64,000 nt of DNA from Combretum micranthum (lineage: Eukaryota; Streptophyta; Magnoliopsida; Myrtales; Combretaceae), in the NCBI GenBank assembly GCA_024138025.1, contig JAMXBD010003357.1, positions 60,680-124,679 of the forward strand, read 5' to 3'. This document shows positions 47,601 through 61,609 of this stretch, in pieces. Positions within the stretch are counted from its first letter, which is position 1; every line of letters begins with the position of its first letter. A model generated the notes under the pieces. That model saw only the letters and a list, made by a program, of their open reading frames with translations, made no database searches and was not told the DNA's origin. A program made the translations under genes and the position numbers.

Positions 47601-48411
47601 TCCTTAGGTAATTGATATAGTAAAGTCTTAAATTTTAATGCTTTAAACAAGTTTTTCCCAAAGGAATCACTCAAAAACCAATTTTTACCAAATTCGGATT
47701 TTGGAATCAACCCCACTTGAAAACATGTTTACAAAGTGTCAAATGGAAATTTTTATGTAGAAATGAAGGTCATAAGTAATATATATAATGAAGACTCAAT
47801 TTTAACAAAAATAATTATATTTTCTTAAGTAATAAATCCAAAACAAATGGAAATGATCAAAGTTAGAAACTAGATTTTCAAAAAGTAGTTATAGTTGAAG
47901 TCTTGCAAAATAAGGAGTTCCAAATTTTCTTTCACCAAAAATCATCAAGATCATGCATACATGAAACTCATTTCATGCCATTCATGTTAGGAAATCACTC
48001 GTATTGCATGCATAGCTAATTTATATAGTAGAAACATTATAAACATTTACAAGCTATTTTTCGGAAATTGAAATTGTTGCTGCCCTAATCTGATCAGAAC
48101 TTTTCGAAGCTTCAAAGTTTTCAAAACTTGAAAATAATATATTAAATTAGATAGATCTTTTGAAGTAGATAGAAATCGATATATAATTTGCGAGATTCCA
48201 AGTTAAAATGACCAAGTTATGGTCGTTTTAAGTTGGAATTCCCGCTTAGGACGTGAATTGCGAATTTGATAGTTTGAATGAGATAGTTTGGATTAGTTAA
48301 GTGATGAAATACTTATTAGAGTATTTCTTCCTTTTTATGAGATTCCGAGATCGACGATTCCCTACCACCGAATTATTATTACTAGAAGACCGGTGATCCA
48401 ATGGCCGAGTG
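44614..48411 (+). repeat. Long-form solo LTR, first piece
   Basis: It starts TGTAAGTCTCAG. It has a type-2 U3 module (about 45200-45390), a second module (about 45630-45700), a CT-rich leader (46110-46220), long AT-rich transcribed sequence with ATTCGGAT blocks, and the conserved island (48168-48240). It is interrupted at GAGTG (48407-48411) by a reverse LTR and resumes at 52781. The left flank is TGTCC. It pairs best with the reverse copy at 15944-20556. Confidence 0.85.
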
Positions 48412-51400
48412 TGTCACGCTCCAAAGTGTGCCCTACACGTGACAGTCCGCCACACTCAACATTTAAACTCAAGTAAGACAACCCCAGTCTTCCCATGAGT
48501 TTGAATATCGGGTGTAAGGCTCGCTCTCAACATTTATAGACCATACTTTGCTTCGTAGTAGCTTAAGGAGACATACATAGCAGCAGGAACGTAAATCATG
48601 ACAGTCTTACAGAGAATTATTCTATTATAGGAACTAGGGGGCATACCCCCAATAACAAAAGCTACAAATTCTCAAGCCCACAAATTTCCTTGTGTCATCC
48701 TTTAGATGCCGGTTCGAGAATACAGATTAGTGTCCGAAACTATTCTTTAGGCCCCCCGCCCCATCAAAAGCTCCTTAGTATCTAAGAGCTGTACCTGGTG
48801 TCCACGGGTCTTCGGAAATAGCCAAAGGTATTCATACTGCAACAGGAAACTATTGGGGTATAAGCTACACTAGCTTAGTGAGTGAAAACTTCCGAATCAC
48901 AATTAATACAGCTCATGCAAACAAGTAATTAATCAACCAAGTGTAATGCAACAACGAATGAGTTCAGCAAACATATGACTAGCCGGAAATCATATGTGGA
49001 TGGACTTGTGCCCTCCATCCCGGGTTAGCAGATTAACGAATCCTGCGGTACGACGCCGTTTAAGCTCACGGTCAACTGAACAATAAGTCGTTTTATGGAT
49101 CACGATTAACCAACAAGTATTCGTTTTATGGATCACGATTAACCAACAAGTATTCGTTTTATGGATCACGAAAAACCAACCAATGCTAATGCTCTATCCC
49201 CGTCGTGATATGAATGAATCCAATTACTATTGAGTCAAATATATATTAATTCAATTCCTTTAGGTGGCCAACAATTATTCGCAGTCATTCAATATAAAAT
49301 ACTAGCTAATCAATCAATAGCTTAACACCGGTTTCGATATTTCTTAAGTTCATTTCACACATCAACAGCAGACAAATATATAATTCCCATATAACCCCAT
49401 CATACATAATCATTCTTTTTATCTTTACCTAGCAACTAGTGCGACTATCATTACAATCACAAGCAATAATTGAAATCGGAAGAGGAACTCACTCAGCCAT
49501 GGTACGCCAGTCTTTTAACAACGGTGGTCGGGTGGTAGGGTATCGTCGTACTCGGGATCACCTACCAAATAAGAATAGCCTAATAAGAATCTCGTTGCTA
49601 AACTAATTTAAACTATGTATCTAAACTAGATGAATTCGGAATTCTCGCTATTTGCGGAAGCCCCGACTTAAAACGGCCATAACTTGGTCATTTTAACTCG
49701 GAATTTCGTAAATTTTATATCGATCTCTATCTACTTCGAAAGATCTATCTATTTCTAATATTATTTTCAAGTTTTGAAAACAGTAAAGTCACGGAACAGT
49801 GGGATCAGTTCTGTTCTGTCACTTTTTCAATTCCGAAAAATCGTTTCGCATTTGACAAAATGTTCCTAGTTGATGATTCATGTATAAATGGTATATGAAT
49901 GAATTCCTAACATGAATGTCATGTAATGAACTCAATATATGCACAGTCATGATGATTTTTGATGATGAACTCTTATGAACTCCTAAGTGTTATAAAATTC
50001 CATAAAGGTTATTTCTAAAAAGCTATTCTTCCCAACTTTACATTCCTTAGGGTCTCTTTGATTTTATTCTAGAAATTCACTTGTTATCTAAATAAAAAAA
50101 TGAGTTCTCAAAGTTTATATTAATCATGGCCTTTATTCATGCACAAAAATTCATATTTTTCATTGAGTAAATATGTTTTCGAACAAGCTACTTGTAGAAA
50201 TCCGAATTTTGTAAATTCCATTTCCTTGCATTTTCTTCATGGGAAAACTTGTCTAATGCATCAAAAATTGAAGTCCCAATATATCTATCATCTAAAGACT
50301 TCATTTAACTCATAAAACATGCCACCTAAGCTTGGATACTAAGTGTTCATGTAGGCAACATCCTAAATTACGAATTTTACTTCTAGTCACCATCTCAATA
50401 TTTTTCATTCTAACTTTACTACTTGTTTTACCTTTTCCTCATGCCTAAACTCATCTAAACTTATGGAAATCATTCCTTCAAGATACCTATTGCACATACC
50501 CTTCATTTTTCATGAGAAATATGTGGTTAAAGATGGTTTTGGTGGTTTTCAAGGTAGGGTACTAAATCCATCCGAATTTCCAATAAATCATTTCTAACAA
50601 AACCTTTTCTTTTTCAATCTTCTTGCCTTCTACACATGGAGATCTACTATCTAACATATCTATACATAGATAAGGCTATATTTTTATGATCATTCATGCA
50701 TGAAAATCAAAATAATCATATGAACATGAATGTAGATGAGGATGTGAATGTCTAAACACTAGATCTACTAACTATCATGCATGATTCATGAGTCTCATGG
50801 CATGAACATGAATATCTATGCATGATCTCTACTTTACATGTATGAACATAACACTATCTTCAACAAAAACTCATTTAAACTTTAGATCCACTTCTTGTGA
50901 TGGCTTGAGATTCTTGTATTAGTGTTTTCTCATCCCTAACATATGATCATTGGGATTAAATGTGAGAAACACACAAGAATAGCTTTGCCATTGCAAGATC
51001 TAGGAAGAACAAAGCTTAAAATCATCACATTAATGGAGATTTGGAGTAGAAAAGAAGATGAAATGAAGTTGTGAAGGTGAGTGTGTGTGTGTGCTTGTCA
51101 TGGCAACAAGGAGGAAAGAGGAAGAGGATTTTCAACCTTTGCAATTTTTTTGTAAGAGTAAAAATAAGGAGAGAGAGAGAACATTAGCTTATATATTGAA
51201 TGGCTTAGGTTTTAAGTGAATAAAAATGAGTAAAATAAAAGAAAATAGGAGGGAAATAGGGGAGGGGCGCCGCCAAGAAGGGGGAGGGAGGTGTATGTGT
51301 GTGAAATTTGATAAATTTGAAATTGTGTAATAAAATGTAATAAATGTGATAATTTAATCGGAGACAAAAATTTCTTGGAAAAGAAAATATAATTGAGTAG

Positions 51401-52775
51401 TTGTAAGGATGTAAGAATAGGGTATGGGTAGTGTGTAGTGTAGGTTGTACTTGTGAATAGTAAAACAAGACATCCACTTTACCGATTGTAACGAAAACAC
51501 GGGAAAAAGGCTATAACTGTAATTTTTATAGCCCGAAAAATTATAAAATTGATATTTTTGGAATCCTTATAAATTTACGATTCTAATGAATATTCCGGAA
51601 CGTTTTTCTGAGTTCGTGGTCCCGGGGCACGCTTTTCCGTGATTGAGCTCGGGAAGGCCCGGAATTAGAAAATTTCCGAATTTAAAACTTCCAAAGGTCT
51701 AGAATATGCTTTAGAACAATAATTCAAATTCATTTACTTTATAAAAATTCTTTTATTATGAAACCGAAGGAAAGCCGGATCTAAGGTTTTCTAAGCTTCT
51801 CTCACTAAGCTTGGACCAGACCGGTATAGGGTTTCGTTCTCCGATTTCCGAAGTTTGTCCGATCACCCAGAGAACTAGGGTATAATTATAGTAATACTAA
51901 TAATAATAAATATAATAATAATAATAATAAATTGGGTAATGAATAATAGTAAATCGTATTGGAAGACTCACAAATTACCGGTAACGATGAAATACAACTA
52001 AATTTGTAAAAATAGATAATTCTAGCTATTTGAAAATTTGTAAACTTAGTAATTTAGAGATCCTTATGGAAATATGATTCTAACGACATTAATAACAGAT
52101 TCTCTAACGTTTTGAATCCCAGGGTGCGCTTTTCGAAGTTGGCACCTGGCCGGAATGGGATAGGTCGAAAACCCATCGGTCTCATCCTTTCGAGCATCCT
52201 CGGCCTAATACGAACCAATTACACCTTTTTCTCTTATTTCGACTGCTTGGTTTAGGAACACGGAATTGCCGGACCCATACTACGGAGTTTCTTGGAAGAT
52301 TCAGTGACTTAGGTTTCCCGGTTGACCTTCCGTTCACACCTTTGCAAATTTGGAAACTGATATCTTATACCTTTACGATGTATCTGATTGGTGAGATTTA
52401 CTTCAAGGTCAACTTTTATAAGACTTTAATATCTCACAATGTTCTCGGAATTCTTTGGATTGAGTTTTATTCCCTGTGGTTAATCACTATTCACTTCTTA
52501 ACAATTCATTTTAGGGCTCAATTTTACCCGAATTTAGAAGTTATAGTCAAATAGGAAATTTGTCGTACATAGAGGTTTCATAATGGAAGTATATTGAGTT
52601 GCTATTTTATTTCTGAGATTTCTTATTTATTTTTTTTTCTCTCGATTCAGAAATTTCCGAATTCGTTCGGAGTTTAGGACTTATCAAAGTTCTGTTTTAA
52701 TTCGGAGTGACTTTTAGGGTTTTACTTTCAAAGTTCCTCTTTATAACTATTTACTGAAATTTTCCAGGGCTTACA
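48412..52775 (-). repeat. Complete solo LTR, long form with type-I 3' region (TSD GAGTG)
   Basis: 4364 bp from TGTCACGCTCC to GGGCTTACA, with perfect GAGTG at 48407-48411 and 52776-52780. It joins the long U3 arrangement (type-1 module about 51480-51660, ATAATAATAAT tract 51895-51940, type-2 module about 51970-52160) to the minisatellite-bearing type-I 3' region (three units, about 49080-49180), a combination not seen in the other long copies. The terminal stem-loop is GGGGG-CATA-CCCCC (48646-48659). Confidence 0.92.
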
Positions 52776-52780
52776 GAGTG

Positions 52781-53851
52781 AGTTTTTTCCTTGTTTTGTT
52801 ACCTTGATTGTGCTTGTAGTTAGTTGCATTAGATTATAAGAACAAGATAAAATCGATATGAATGGGGATGGGATATATGATGAGGCTGTGATGAATGTAT
52901 GTCAAAGAATACTAAAGCATATCGAAACCACGATTTGATTGGATAACTGCACTGTTCATATAATTTCTGTTATGTGTATGATATTGGCTGGTCACTCTAA
53001 AGAATGTATAAATATTTTGACCTAAGCAAAAAGTAAATTAATCATGCATCACATCGGACATATTGCATTTGGTAGCGTGCTACTCCTACGTAGGTCGATC
53101 GGTATGGTCCGAGGACTCGTTTGGATAATGAGACCCGGGATCAGAGCTCATTCATAGAAACTAAGGCACATTGGGGATGCATTCCATGTGTGAGCCTAGC
53201 CGAGGTGAGTGCTATGAGCCGAGGGCTTGGGGACTAGCAGCAATCGTGTAGACTTCAATATCATCCCTAACCCAAGAGACGGAGGGCGTAAATCCATTCT
53301 GTGTGTAGGTTCTAGATACCCATACATAATTGCTTGCTCACGTGTTTGTTCATGTATAGCATATGATTGATTAATGCTTGCTTGTTTTGGTATGGAACGA
53401 AGGGAATTCTCACTAAGCTAATGTAGCTTATACCCCAATAGCTGTTTAAATAAACAGGTTATCTCAAGAATGCAAAGTGGGGACTGAGATGGTTGAAGCC
53501 GAGAATGGCTTCGGGATTCTGGCAAGAAATGAGAATGTTAAAGTTATCAGCTAGATTTATGATTCGTCTTGTAATAGTTTATGTAGGGAAGTCTGATGAA
53601 TGTAATTGAAGTTGAATGATTTATATTTTGAAGTATAGTGTGTTTGTATCGAAAGTATAGTGGATTCTATTTCCTTTACAATGTTACTCAATTATATCAA
53701 CATAAAATGTATCATTCCGATGTATCTCCTTTATGTGTTAGACGCCTTATACATAGTATGGAAGACTTTGCGTGATCGAGGTGGTCATTCTTAGGCTTTA
53801 ATATTGTGTATGCCGGACTGCCACGTTTAGGGTACCCTTCGGGGCATGATA
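52781..53851 (+). repeat. Long-form solo LTR, second piece
   Basis: It continues from 48411 with GAGTTTTTTCC and carries the type-II 3' region (GGTCGATCGGTATGGTCCGA near 53094, CTCACTAAGCTAATGTAGCTT near 53410), ending TTCGGGGCATGATA at 53851. The flanks share GTCC (44610-44613 and 53852-53855), consistent with a 5-bp duplication TGTCC that has lost or changed one base. Combined length is about 4.87 kb. Confidence 0.85.
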
Positions 53852-54584
53852 GTCCAATCCGAGTAACAAATTGTTTCATAATTATATCACTATTGGCACA
53901 TTCTATCATTCAACGTCTTGGCGAATACACGATTTGAAAGTTCTCTCTATACCTTATTCTTTCAATCTTGCAACAAATGGTGAGAGATTGTTAGTATCGT
54001 AATTATACCAATTATCGATTATAAAATCAAAAGTTCAATATTTTTTTGTGTGTGTAATATCAACAGGAGGTTGTTTATGTCCATTTTGCTTTCTTTACAT
54101 GAATATTCTTTAAAACCCAACGAAAACATATAGTTATGAGAGATTATTGAGAGTGATCCTTGATGACATATAGCACGATAAAATCCATCCATATTAGTAT
54201 CTCTTTTATATTTAGGTTTGGTTAGCAATCTGGTATAAAGAGGTACAAATGATATGCATGTAAACTCAAAGTGAATTGTTTTTCTTTTGTTAATTTGTTT
54301 CGATATAATCTTTTTTGAGAATAACATATTTGTGTGTTTCAAAACTACATACATTCAATTGCAAGCTTTTATTCTTTTTTATTTTAATCTATATAAAGTA
54401 TATGAATATGTGCGATATAGTAAAGAGTACCATTAAACACTTAAAGCTGAATGCAATGCTAGAGTTAGATGAGGAATGAGAAATTTTTTTCTAATTATTT
54501 TCTTCTGGACTTAACAGTTTTATTTATAATATTTTATGGCAATTCAAGTCATCTTATTTTTTGGTTTGTTATACACTATTGGCT
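53852..54584. other. AT-rich low-copy DNA, right part, up to the satellite
   Basis: No match to other sequence in the window and no convincing gene. A short minus-strand frame (54354-54019) has no recognisable similarity and normal AT-rich composition. The stretch ends at GGCTAGG next to the first satellite monomer, so it contains the left border of the array. Confidence 0.5.
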
Positions 54585-57500
54585 AGGTGAGGAGTTTGCT
54601 TCACGCTGATGTAAAGGTGAAACACATCACCTCTATATTTTCCCACGGATAATGATATGAAGGTCCCATGTCAAGACTTCAATAGAAGTGGAAGAAAAAT
54701 CGATTCTTGCAGCCAGTCAACAACACAAGTGAACAAAGTTTAACCACTAAATTCTAAAGATAGACTAAAACGTCCACCACTCAAATAGTAATCCCTTTAT
54801 GACCACGTCTTTTTTTGCTATTTATGACAAATCTAAATGAATTGACTACCCTTTTTTTTAAGGCAAAAGAATAAAAAAAAAATTCGTAATACTCCATTGG
54901 TGGGGGAGGAGTTTGCTTTACACTGATATAAAGGTGAAACACATCAACTCAAAAGTTTTCCATGGATAATCATATGGGGGTCCCATGCCAAGACTTCAAT
55001 AGTAGTGGATGAAAAATTGATTCTTGCAACCAGACAACAATACAAGTGAATAGAGTTTAACCACTAAATTCTAAAGATAGACTAAAATGTACACTACTCA
55101 AATAGTAGTCCTTTTATGATCACGTCTTTTTCTGCTATTTATGATAAATCTAAATGACTTGACTACCCTTTTTATTAAAGGCAAAAGTTTGGAAATAAAA
55201 TTTCTTAATACTCCAATGGTATGGGGAGGAGTTTGCTTCATGCTGATATAAAGGTGAAACACATCAACTCAAAAGTTTCCCATGGATAGTGATATGGAGG
55301 TCCCATGCCAAGACTTCAATAGTAGTGGAAGAAAAATCGATTCTTACAAACAGTCAACAATACAAGTGAACATAGTTTAACCATTAAATTCGAAAGATAG
55401 ACAAAAACATGCACCACACAAATATAGATCCCTTTATGATAACGTCTTTTTATGCTATTTATGATAAATCTAAATGACTTGATAACCATTATTTTAAAGG
55501 TAAAATATTATTAATAAAATTTCTTAACACTCCATTGGTATGGGGACGAGTTTGCTTCACGCTGATGTAAAGGTGAAACGCAACAACTCAAAATCTTCCC
55601 CTGGATAATGATATGGAGGTCCCATGCCAAGACTTCAATAGTAGTGGAAGAAAAATCAATTCTTGCAACTAGTCAACAATAGAAGTGAACAGAGTTTAAC
55701 CACTAAATTCTAAAGATAGACAAAAACATGCACCACTCAAATACTAATCCCTTTATGATGACATCTTTTTTTGGTATTTATGATAAATGTAAATGACTTC
55801 ACTACCTTTTTTTTTTTTAAGGGAAAAGATTATAAATAAAATTTCATAATACTCCATTGGTACGGGGAGGAGTTTGCTTCATGCTGATATAAAGGTGAAA
55901 CACATCAACTCAAAAGTTTAGTGGAAGAAAATCGATTCTTGCAACCAGTCAACAATACAAGTGAACAGAGTTTAAACACTAAATTGTAAAGATAGAATAA
56001 AACGAACACCACTCAAATAGTAATCCCTTTATGATCACGTCTTTTTCTACCACTTATGATAAATTTAAATGACTTGACTACCTTTTTTTTTAAGGCAAAA
56101 GATTAGAAATAAAATTTCGTAATACTCCATTGGTAGGGGGAGGAGTTTGCTTCACGCTGATGTAAAGGTGAAACACATCAACTCAAAAGTTTCCCAAGGA
56201 TAATGATATGGAGATCCCATGCCATGACTTCAATAGTAGTGGAAGAAAAATTGATTCTTGCAACCAGTCAACAGTACAAATGAACAAAGTTTAACAACTA
56301 AATTCTAAAGATAGACTAAAATGTGCACCACTCAAATAGTAATCCCTTTATGATCATGTCTTTTTCTGCTATTTATGATAAATCTAAATGAATTCACTAC
56401 CTTTTTTTTTTAAGGCAAAATATTAGAAATAAAATTTCTTAATACTCTATTGGTACGGGAAGGAGTTTGCTTCTCGCTGATGTAAAGGTGAAACACATCT
56501 GCTCAAAATTTTCCCATGGATAATGATATGGAGGTCCCATGCCAAGACTTCAATAGCAGTGGAAGAAAAATCGATTCTTGCAACCAGTCAACAATACAAG
56601 TGAATAGAGTTTAACCATTAAATTCTAAAGATAGACTAAAACGTACACCACTCAAATAGTGATCCCTTTATGATCACGTCTTTTTCTGCCACTTATGATA
56701 AATCTAACTTACTTGACTACCTTTTTTTTTAAGGCAAAAGATTAGAAATAAAATTTCGTAATACTCCATTGGTAGGGGGAGGAGTTTGCTTCACGCTGAT
56801 ATAAAGGTAAAACACATCAACTCAAAAGTTTCCCAAGGATAATGATATGTAGGTCCCATGCCATGACTTGAATAGTAGTGGAAGAAAAATCGATTCTTGC
56901 AACTAGTCAACAATACAAGTGAACAGAGTTCAACCACTAAATTATAAAGATAGACTAAAACGTACAACACTCAAATAGTAATCCTTTTATGATCACGTCT
57001 TTTTCTGCTAGTTATGATAAATCTAAACGACTTGACTACCTTTTTCCTTAAGGCAAAAGATTAGAAATAAAATTTCGTAATACTCCATTGGTATGGGGAG
57101 GAGTTTGGTTCACGTTGATGAAAAGGTGAGACACATCAACTTAAAATTTTCCCATGGATAATGATATGGAAGTCCAATGCCAAGACATCAGTAGTAGTGG
57201 AAGAAAAATCGATTCTTACAACCAGTCAACAATACAAGCGAACAGTTTAACCACTAAATTCTAAAGATAGACTAAAACGTGAACCACTCAAGTAGTAATC
57301 CCATTATGATCACGTAGTTTTCTGGTATTTATGATAAATTGAAATGACTTGACTACCTTTTTTTTCAAGGCAAAATGTTAGAAATAAAATTTCTTAGTAC
57401 ACCATTGTATAGGGAGAGTTTGCTTCTCGCTGATGTAAAGGTGAAACACATCAACTCAAAATTTTCCCATGGATAATGATATGGTGGTGCCATGACAAAA

Positions 57501-58189
57501 CTTCAACAGTAGTGGAAGAAAAATCGATTCTTGCAACCAGTCAACAATATAAGTGAACAGAGTTTAACCAATAAATTCTAAAGATAGACTAAAACAGGCA
57601 CCACTCAAATCCTAATCCCTTTACGATAACATCTTTTTTCTGCTAATTATGATAAATCTAAATGTCTTGACTACCTTTTTTTCTTAAGGCAAAAGATTAT
57701 AAATAAAATTTCGTAATATTCCGTTGGTAGGGGGAGGAGTTTGCTTCACACTGATATAAAGGTGAAACACATCAACTCAAAAGTTTCCCAGGGATATTGA
57801 ATTGGAGGTCCCATGCAAAGACTTCAAAAGTAGTGGAAGAAAAATCGATTCTTGCAACCAGTCAACAATGCAAGTGAACCGAGTTTAACCACTAAATTCT
57901 AAAGATAGACTAAAACGTACACCACTCAAATAGCAATCCCTTTATGATCATGTCTTTTTCTGCCCTTATGATAAATCTAAATGACTTGACTACCTTTTTA
58001 TTTTTAAGGCAAAAGATTAGAAATAAAATTTCGTAATGCTCCATTCACGTTGATATAAAGGTGAAACATATCAACTCAAAAGTTTCCCAAGGATAATGAT
58101 ATGGAGGTCCCCTGCCATGACTTCAATAGTAGTAGAAGAAAAATCGATTCTTGCAACCAGTCAACAATACAAGTGAACAGAGTTCAACC
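54585..58189. repeat. Satellite array, ~318-bp monomer, left block (about 12 monomers)
   Basis: Monomer starts, taken at GGAGTTTGC, fall at 54591, 54908, 55228, 55547, 55869, 56142, 56462, 56781, 57100, 57416 and 57736, with a twelfth near 58050 that lacks its first ~45 bp. Most spacings are 316-322 bp. The fifth monomer is 273 bp because of an internal deletion. Each unit contains GATAATGATATGGAGGTCCC, AAAAATCGATTCTTGCAACC, a stretch ending CACGTCTTTTTC, a T tract before AAGGCAAAAGA, and ends ATACTCCATTGGTA. No coding capacity. Confidence 0.97.
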
Positions 58190-61100
58190 TGTAAACCCCG
58201 GTTTTTCAGGTAGCCAAGAAAACCCTAGAACCAGAAACCAAAATCCTAAACCGGAATAGCTCAAGTCTGGAGTGAGAACTAGAAACCCTAATTCCGGCTT
58301 TTCCTCGGTTTCCAGTTAATAAACTTTTCTAAGAAAATTTAATTTTGATTATAGTTCTTGAATATATTTCAAACTAAGAAAATATCTGATTTTAAGAAAA
58401 TTTCAATTCCGGGTCATCCCGAGACCCATTATGGAAAAACGTGCCTCGGAACTAGAATTTCAAAAATATACTTATGAGTACTCATTTGAACCGAAATAAA
58501 ATAAGGATTTCAAAAATATATTTTTCATAATTTTCCGGTTTATGAAAAATACAGTTATAGCCTTTTTATTCGTATTTCATTACTGCTGAAAATTAAATTG
58601 TCTTGTCAACTATTTATTACTATTCATAAAGTACTACCTAGTCTACCTATTAGCCACCCTACAAATCTAACTCTTAAACATCAATCAAATCTCTTCCATT
58701 CTTCCATAACTTTTGTCCTTCAACTTTACTTTAATACATGATAAGTGATATAAATCAAATCAAGCCAAATCAAGATGGACAAAGCAAGCTTTCCCCCTCC
58801 CCTTAAGCTTCAAAACCGGCGCTACATGCCCCCCCCCCCCCCCCCCCCCTGCCCCCTTGTCCAATTTGAAAATCTTCTCTCCATTTAACCTAATTCACTT
58901 CCTATATAAACTACCTTTCCTCTCTCTCTCCCATTCTTTCACTTTCCAAAAATTTCAAAGTGTAAAAGCTCTCCTTCTCCCCTCATTTCCCCCTTTGGTT
59001 GGCCGAAACTTAGAGCCCCCACACACACTCACAACTTCCCATATTCTTCTTTTATCTTCCATTCCCACTTCAAGTAAGTAAAGTTCCACTACTTCCACTC
59101 ATGAAACTTTGTTATGGCTAAGTGATTTTTGGATATCTCAACTCCATGTTCCCATGATCTTTTAGTAGAACAATGAGATATCAAAACAAAAATCCCGAAC
59201 CATTTACAAAGTAGATCTATCTTTTAAAGAAGTTTTCATACAAAAGCTTTACTTTTATCCATCAAAAAGTCTTTTAAACAAAGGATCTTTTATAAAAATA
59301 TGGTTTTTTATGTTTTTGAAACTCATTTAAGCTTTGATAAAGTAGATCCATCATCTTATTACTCATGATCATATAGGCATTAAAGGTTTCATTATTATTT
59401 TGTTTTTATGTGCATAAATAGTCTTAAATACTTTTGTCTTTAGTAAATGACTTTTCTAGTATATAGATCTATAAATAGATGGGTCCATGAAGTCAAAAAG
59501 AAAAGTACTTTACAAGAAAAAGACTTTTGAAAATTCGGATGACTTTGAAAACCAAGGTCAAAAACACTTTTAACAACTTCTAAACATGTATTTCATAAGA
59601 GAAATGAAGCCTATGGGTAATAGATAATGTTTAGTAGTATTTTTCATGAGTCTAAAGGAGTTTTTACTAAAGAAAATGTTGGAAACAAGAAATGAAGTCC
59701 ATAGGAGTTTTGAGTTAAAAGTTATGAAAACCGAATTCGTAATAATGGATGAAGGGTTAGAAAACACTATTTTTCCAACTTCAAAAATTATACTTTCTTA
59801 ATAAATGAAGTCCTTAGGATATAGTATAATAGATACTTAAAGTTTCAAGTATAAAATATATTTTTCCTAAAGGAATCAACTTGAAATGAACTTTTGTAAA
59901 TTCGATTTTTGGAAACCCCATAGTAAAAGACCCACTTAAAAGTTTATAAATGTGAATTTTATTAAAGAAATAAAGGTCTTAGGATATAACTAATATAAGG
60001 GTCAAAATTTCTTTAAGTAAAGTAGAGTTTATCCATGTAAAAGTAGATGTGGTCAAGTGTAGTAAATTTCACTTACTAAACATTGAGAGGAAATGGCTCT
60101 AAGGAAAGTTGTTTTCTAAAAATCGTTAAATCTAAAAAGTTATAAGAACATAGACTCCTTAAGATTCACATCATGACATTTTATGATAGGGAAAATCATT
60201 ACCATTGCATTTAGCATCATATTACACTTAGGAATCTCAAATGCATTCATGAAAACCGCATTTTGGAATTGACAAACCCGCGTACAGATCTGATCCCTCA
60301 ATTCCGAGGCTTAGATATTTTCAAAACTTGATTTAAAACTTCATATTTAGAAAGCTCTTCCGAAGTAGATAGAAATCGGTATAAAATTTGCGAAATTCCG
60401 ACTTAAAACGACCAAGTTATGGCCATTTTAAAACGGAACTTCGGAAATGACGCGAATTCCGATTTCATTAAGTTTTCTTAGAGTTTAGTGTCCTAAGTTG
60501 ATAGAATACTTATTAGGGTAATTTCTTATATGAATAGGTGACCCGTGGATGGTGACGAGTTACCTCCGGACTATTATTACTAGAAGACCGGAGTACCAAT
60601 GGCGGAGTGAGTTTTTCTTCCCAATTCATTTATTGTATGTGCTTGTAAAGTAGTGCACTAGAATGTAGGTCAATTGAATAGAATATGAATGATGGGGATT
60701 AATGGGAAATTATATGATTGATGATGATGTGACAACACAAATTAAGAATATCGAAACCGGGTGATAAACTTTGATTGTATAGTTAGCTATGATGGATTGT
60801 CTGATAAATTGATTGATCGCCTAAGTAAATTGGCTTAAGAAACTACTTAGACTAATGATAAATTGACACGTGCATATCACAAGGGGATGGAGCATGAGCA
60901 TTTGTAGGTTAGTCGTGAACCATAAACGACATCGAATAATCGTAGGTTAGTTGTGAACCATAAACGACATCGAATAATCGTAGGTTAGCCGTGATCCATA
61001 AACGGGATATTGTTAGTACCGCAGGATTCGTTAATCTGCTAACCCGGGATGGAGGGCGCAATTCCATCCACATATGATTTCCGGTTGGTCATATGTATGT

Positions 61101-61609
61101 TTGAACTCATGTGTTTTGATGCATACACTTGCTTGATTAATAACTTGGTTGAATTGATGTGATATAAATGTTTTTGTGGGAGATTACACTCACTAAGCTA
61201 GTTAGCTTACGTCCCTACAGTCCATTCCTTTTGCAGCTTACACATTTATGGCTTAGGCGAAGAGACCCGGCAACAAGTACCGAAGCTAGGAGTTTTCCCT
61301 AGAAGTTGTAATTTTTGTATTAGACTTCAATGGAAAACTTCTAAGACTTGGATGACTGTAATGGATCGTTAAATATTCTTTGCGGGGAATGCCCCTTAGA
61401 ATTTTGTAACATTTATTTATGTTCATGAATTATATCCTATTGCCCATGCATGCCAAATTAAGCTTTTATCTCCATTCGACTTGTACTCTATTGTGTAAAG
61501 ATACGCCTTACATCTATATGAGACTCTCGAAAGACTAAAGTGGTAATTCGGGAATATTATATGGCATGTGGCGGACTGTTACGTTTAGGGTACCCTATGG
61601 GGCGTGACA
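58190..61609 (+). repeat. Complete solo LTR, short form, inserted in the satellite (TSD CAACC)
   Basis: 3420 bp from TGTAAACCCCGG to GGGGCGTGACA, both ends intact, with CAACC at 58185-58189 and 61610-61614. The empty site GTTCAACCACTAAAT is the normal satellite sequence (for example near 56930). It has one U3 module (about 58500-58590), a 21-base C tract (58829-58849), TATATAAA (58903-58910), a CT-rich leader, the conserved island (60370-60440), three minisatellite units of about 39 bp (60905-61010) and the stem-loop (61382-61393). It has the cleanest ends in the window, so it may be among the youngest copies. Confidence 0.96.
58903..58910 (+). promoter_or_regulatory. LTR TATA box
   Basis: TATATAAA, 713 bp from the LTR start, followed by CTCTCTCTCTC (58920-58930). 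The best-preserved promoter of the family in this window. Confidence 0.65.

Noticed and set aside
54019..54354. 111-codon minus-strand frame in the low-copy DNA as a small gene
   Set aside because: No recognisable motif, no promoter or splice context, and frames of this length are expected by chance in AT-rich DNA.
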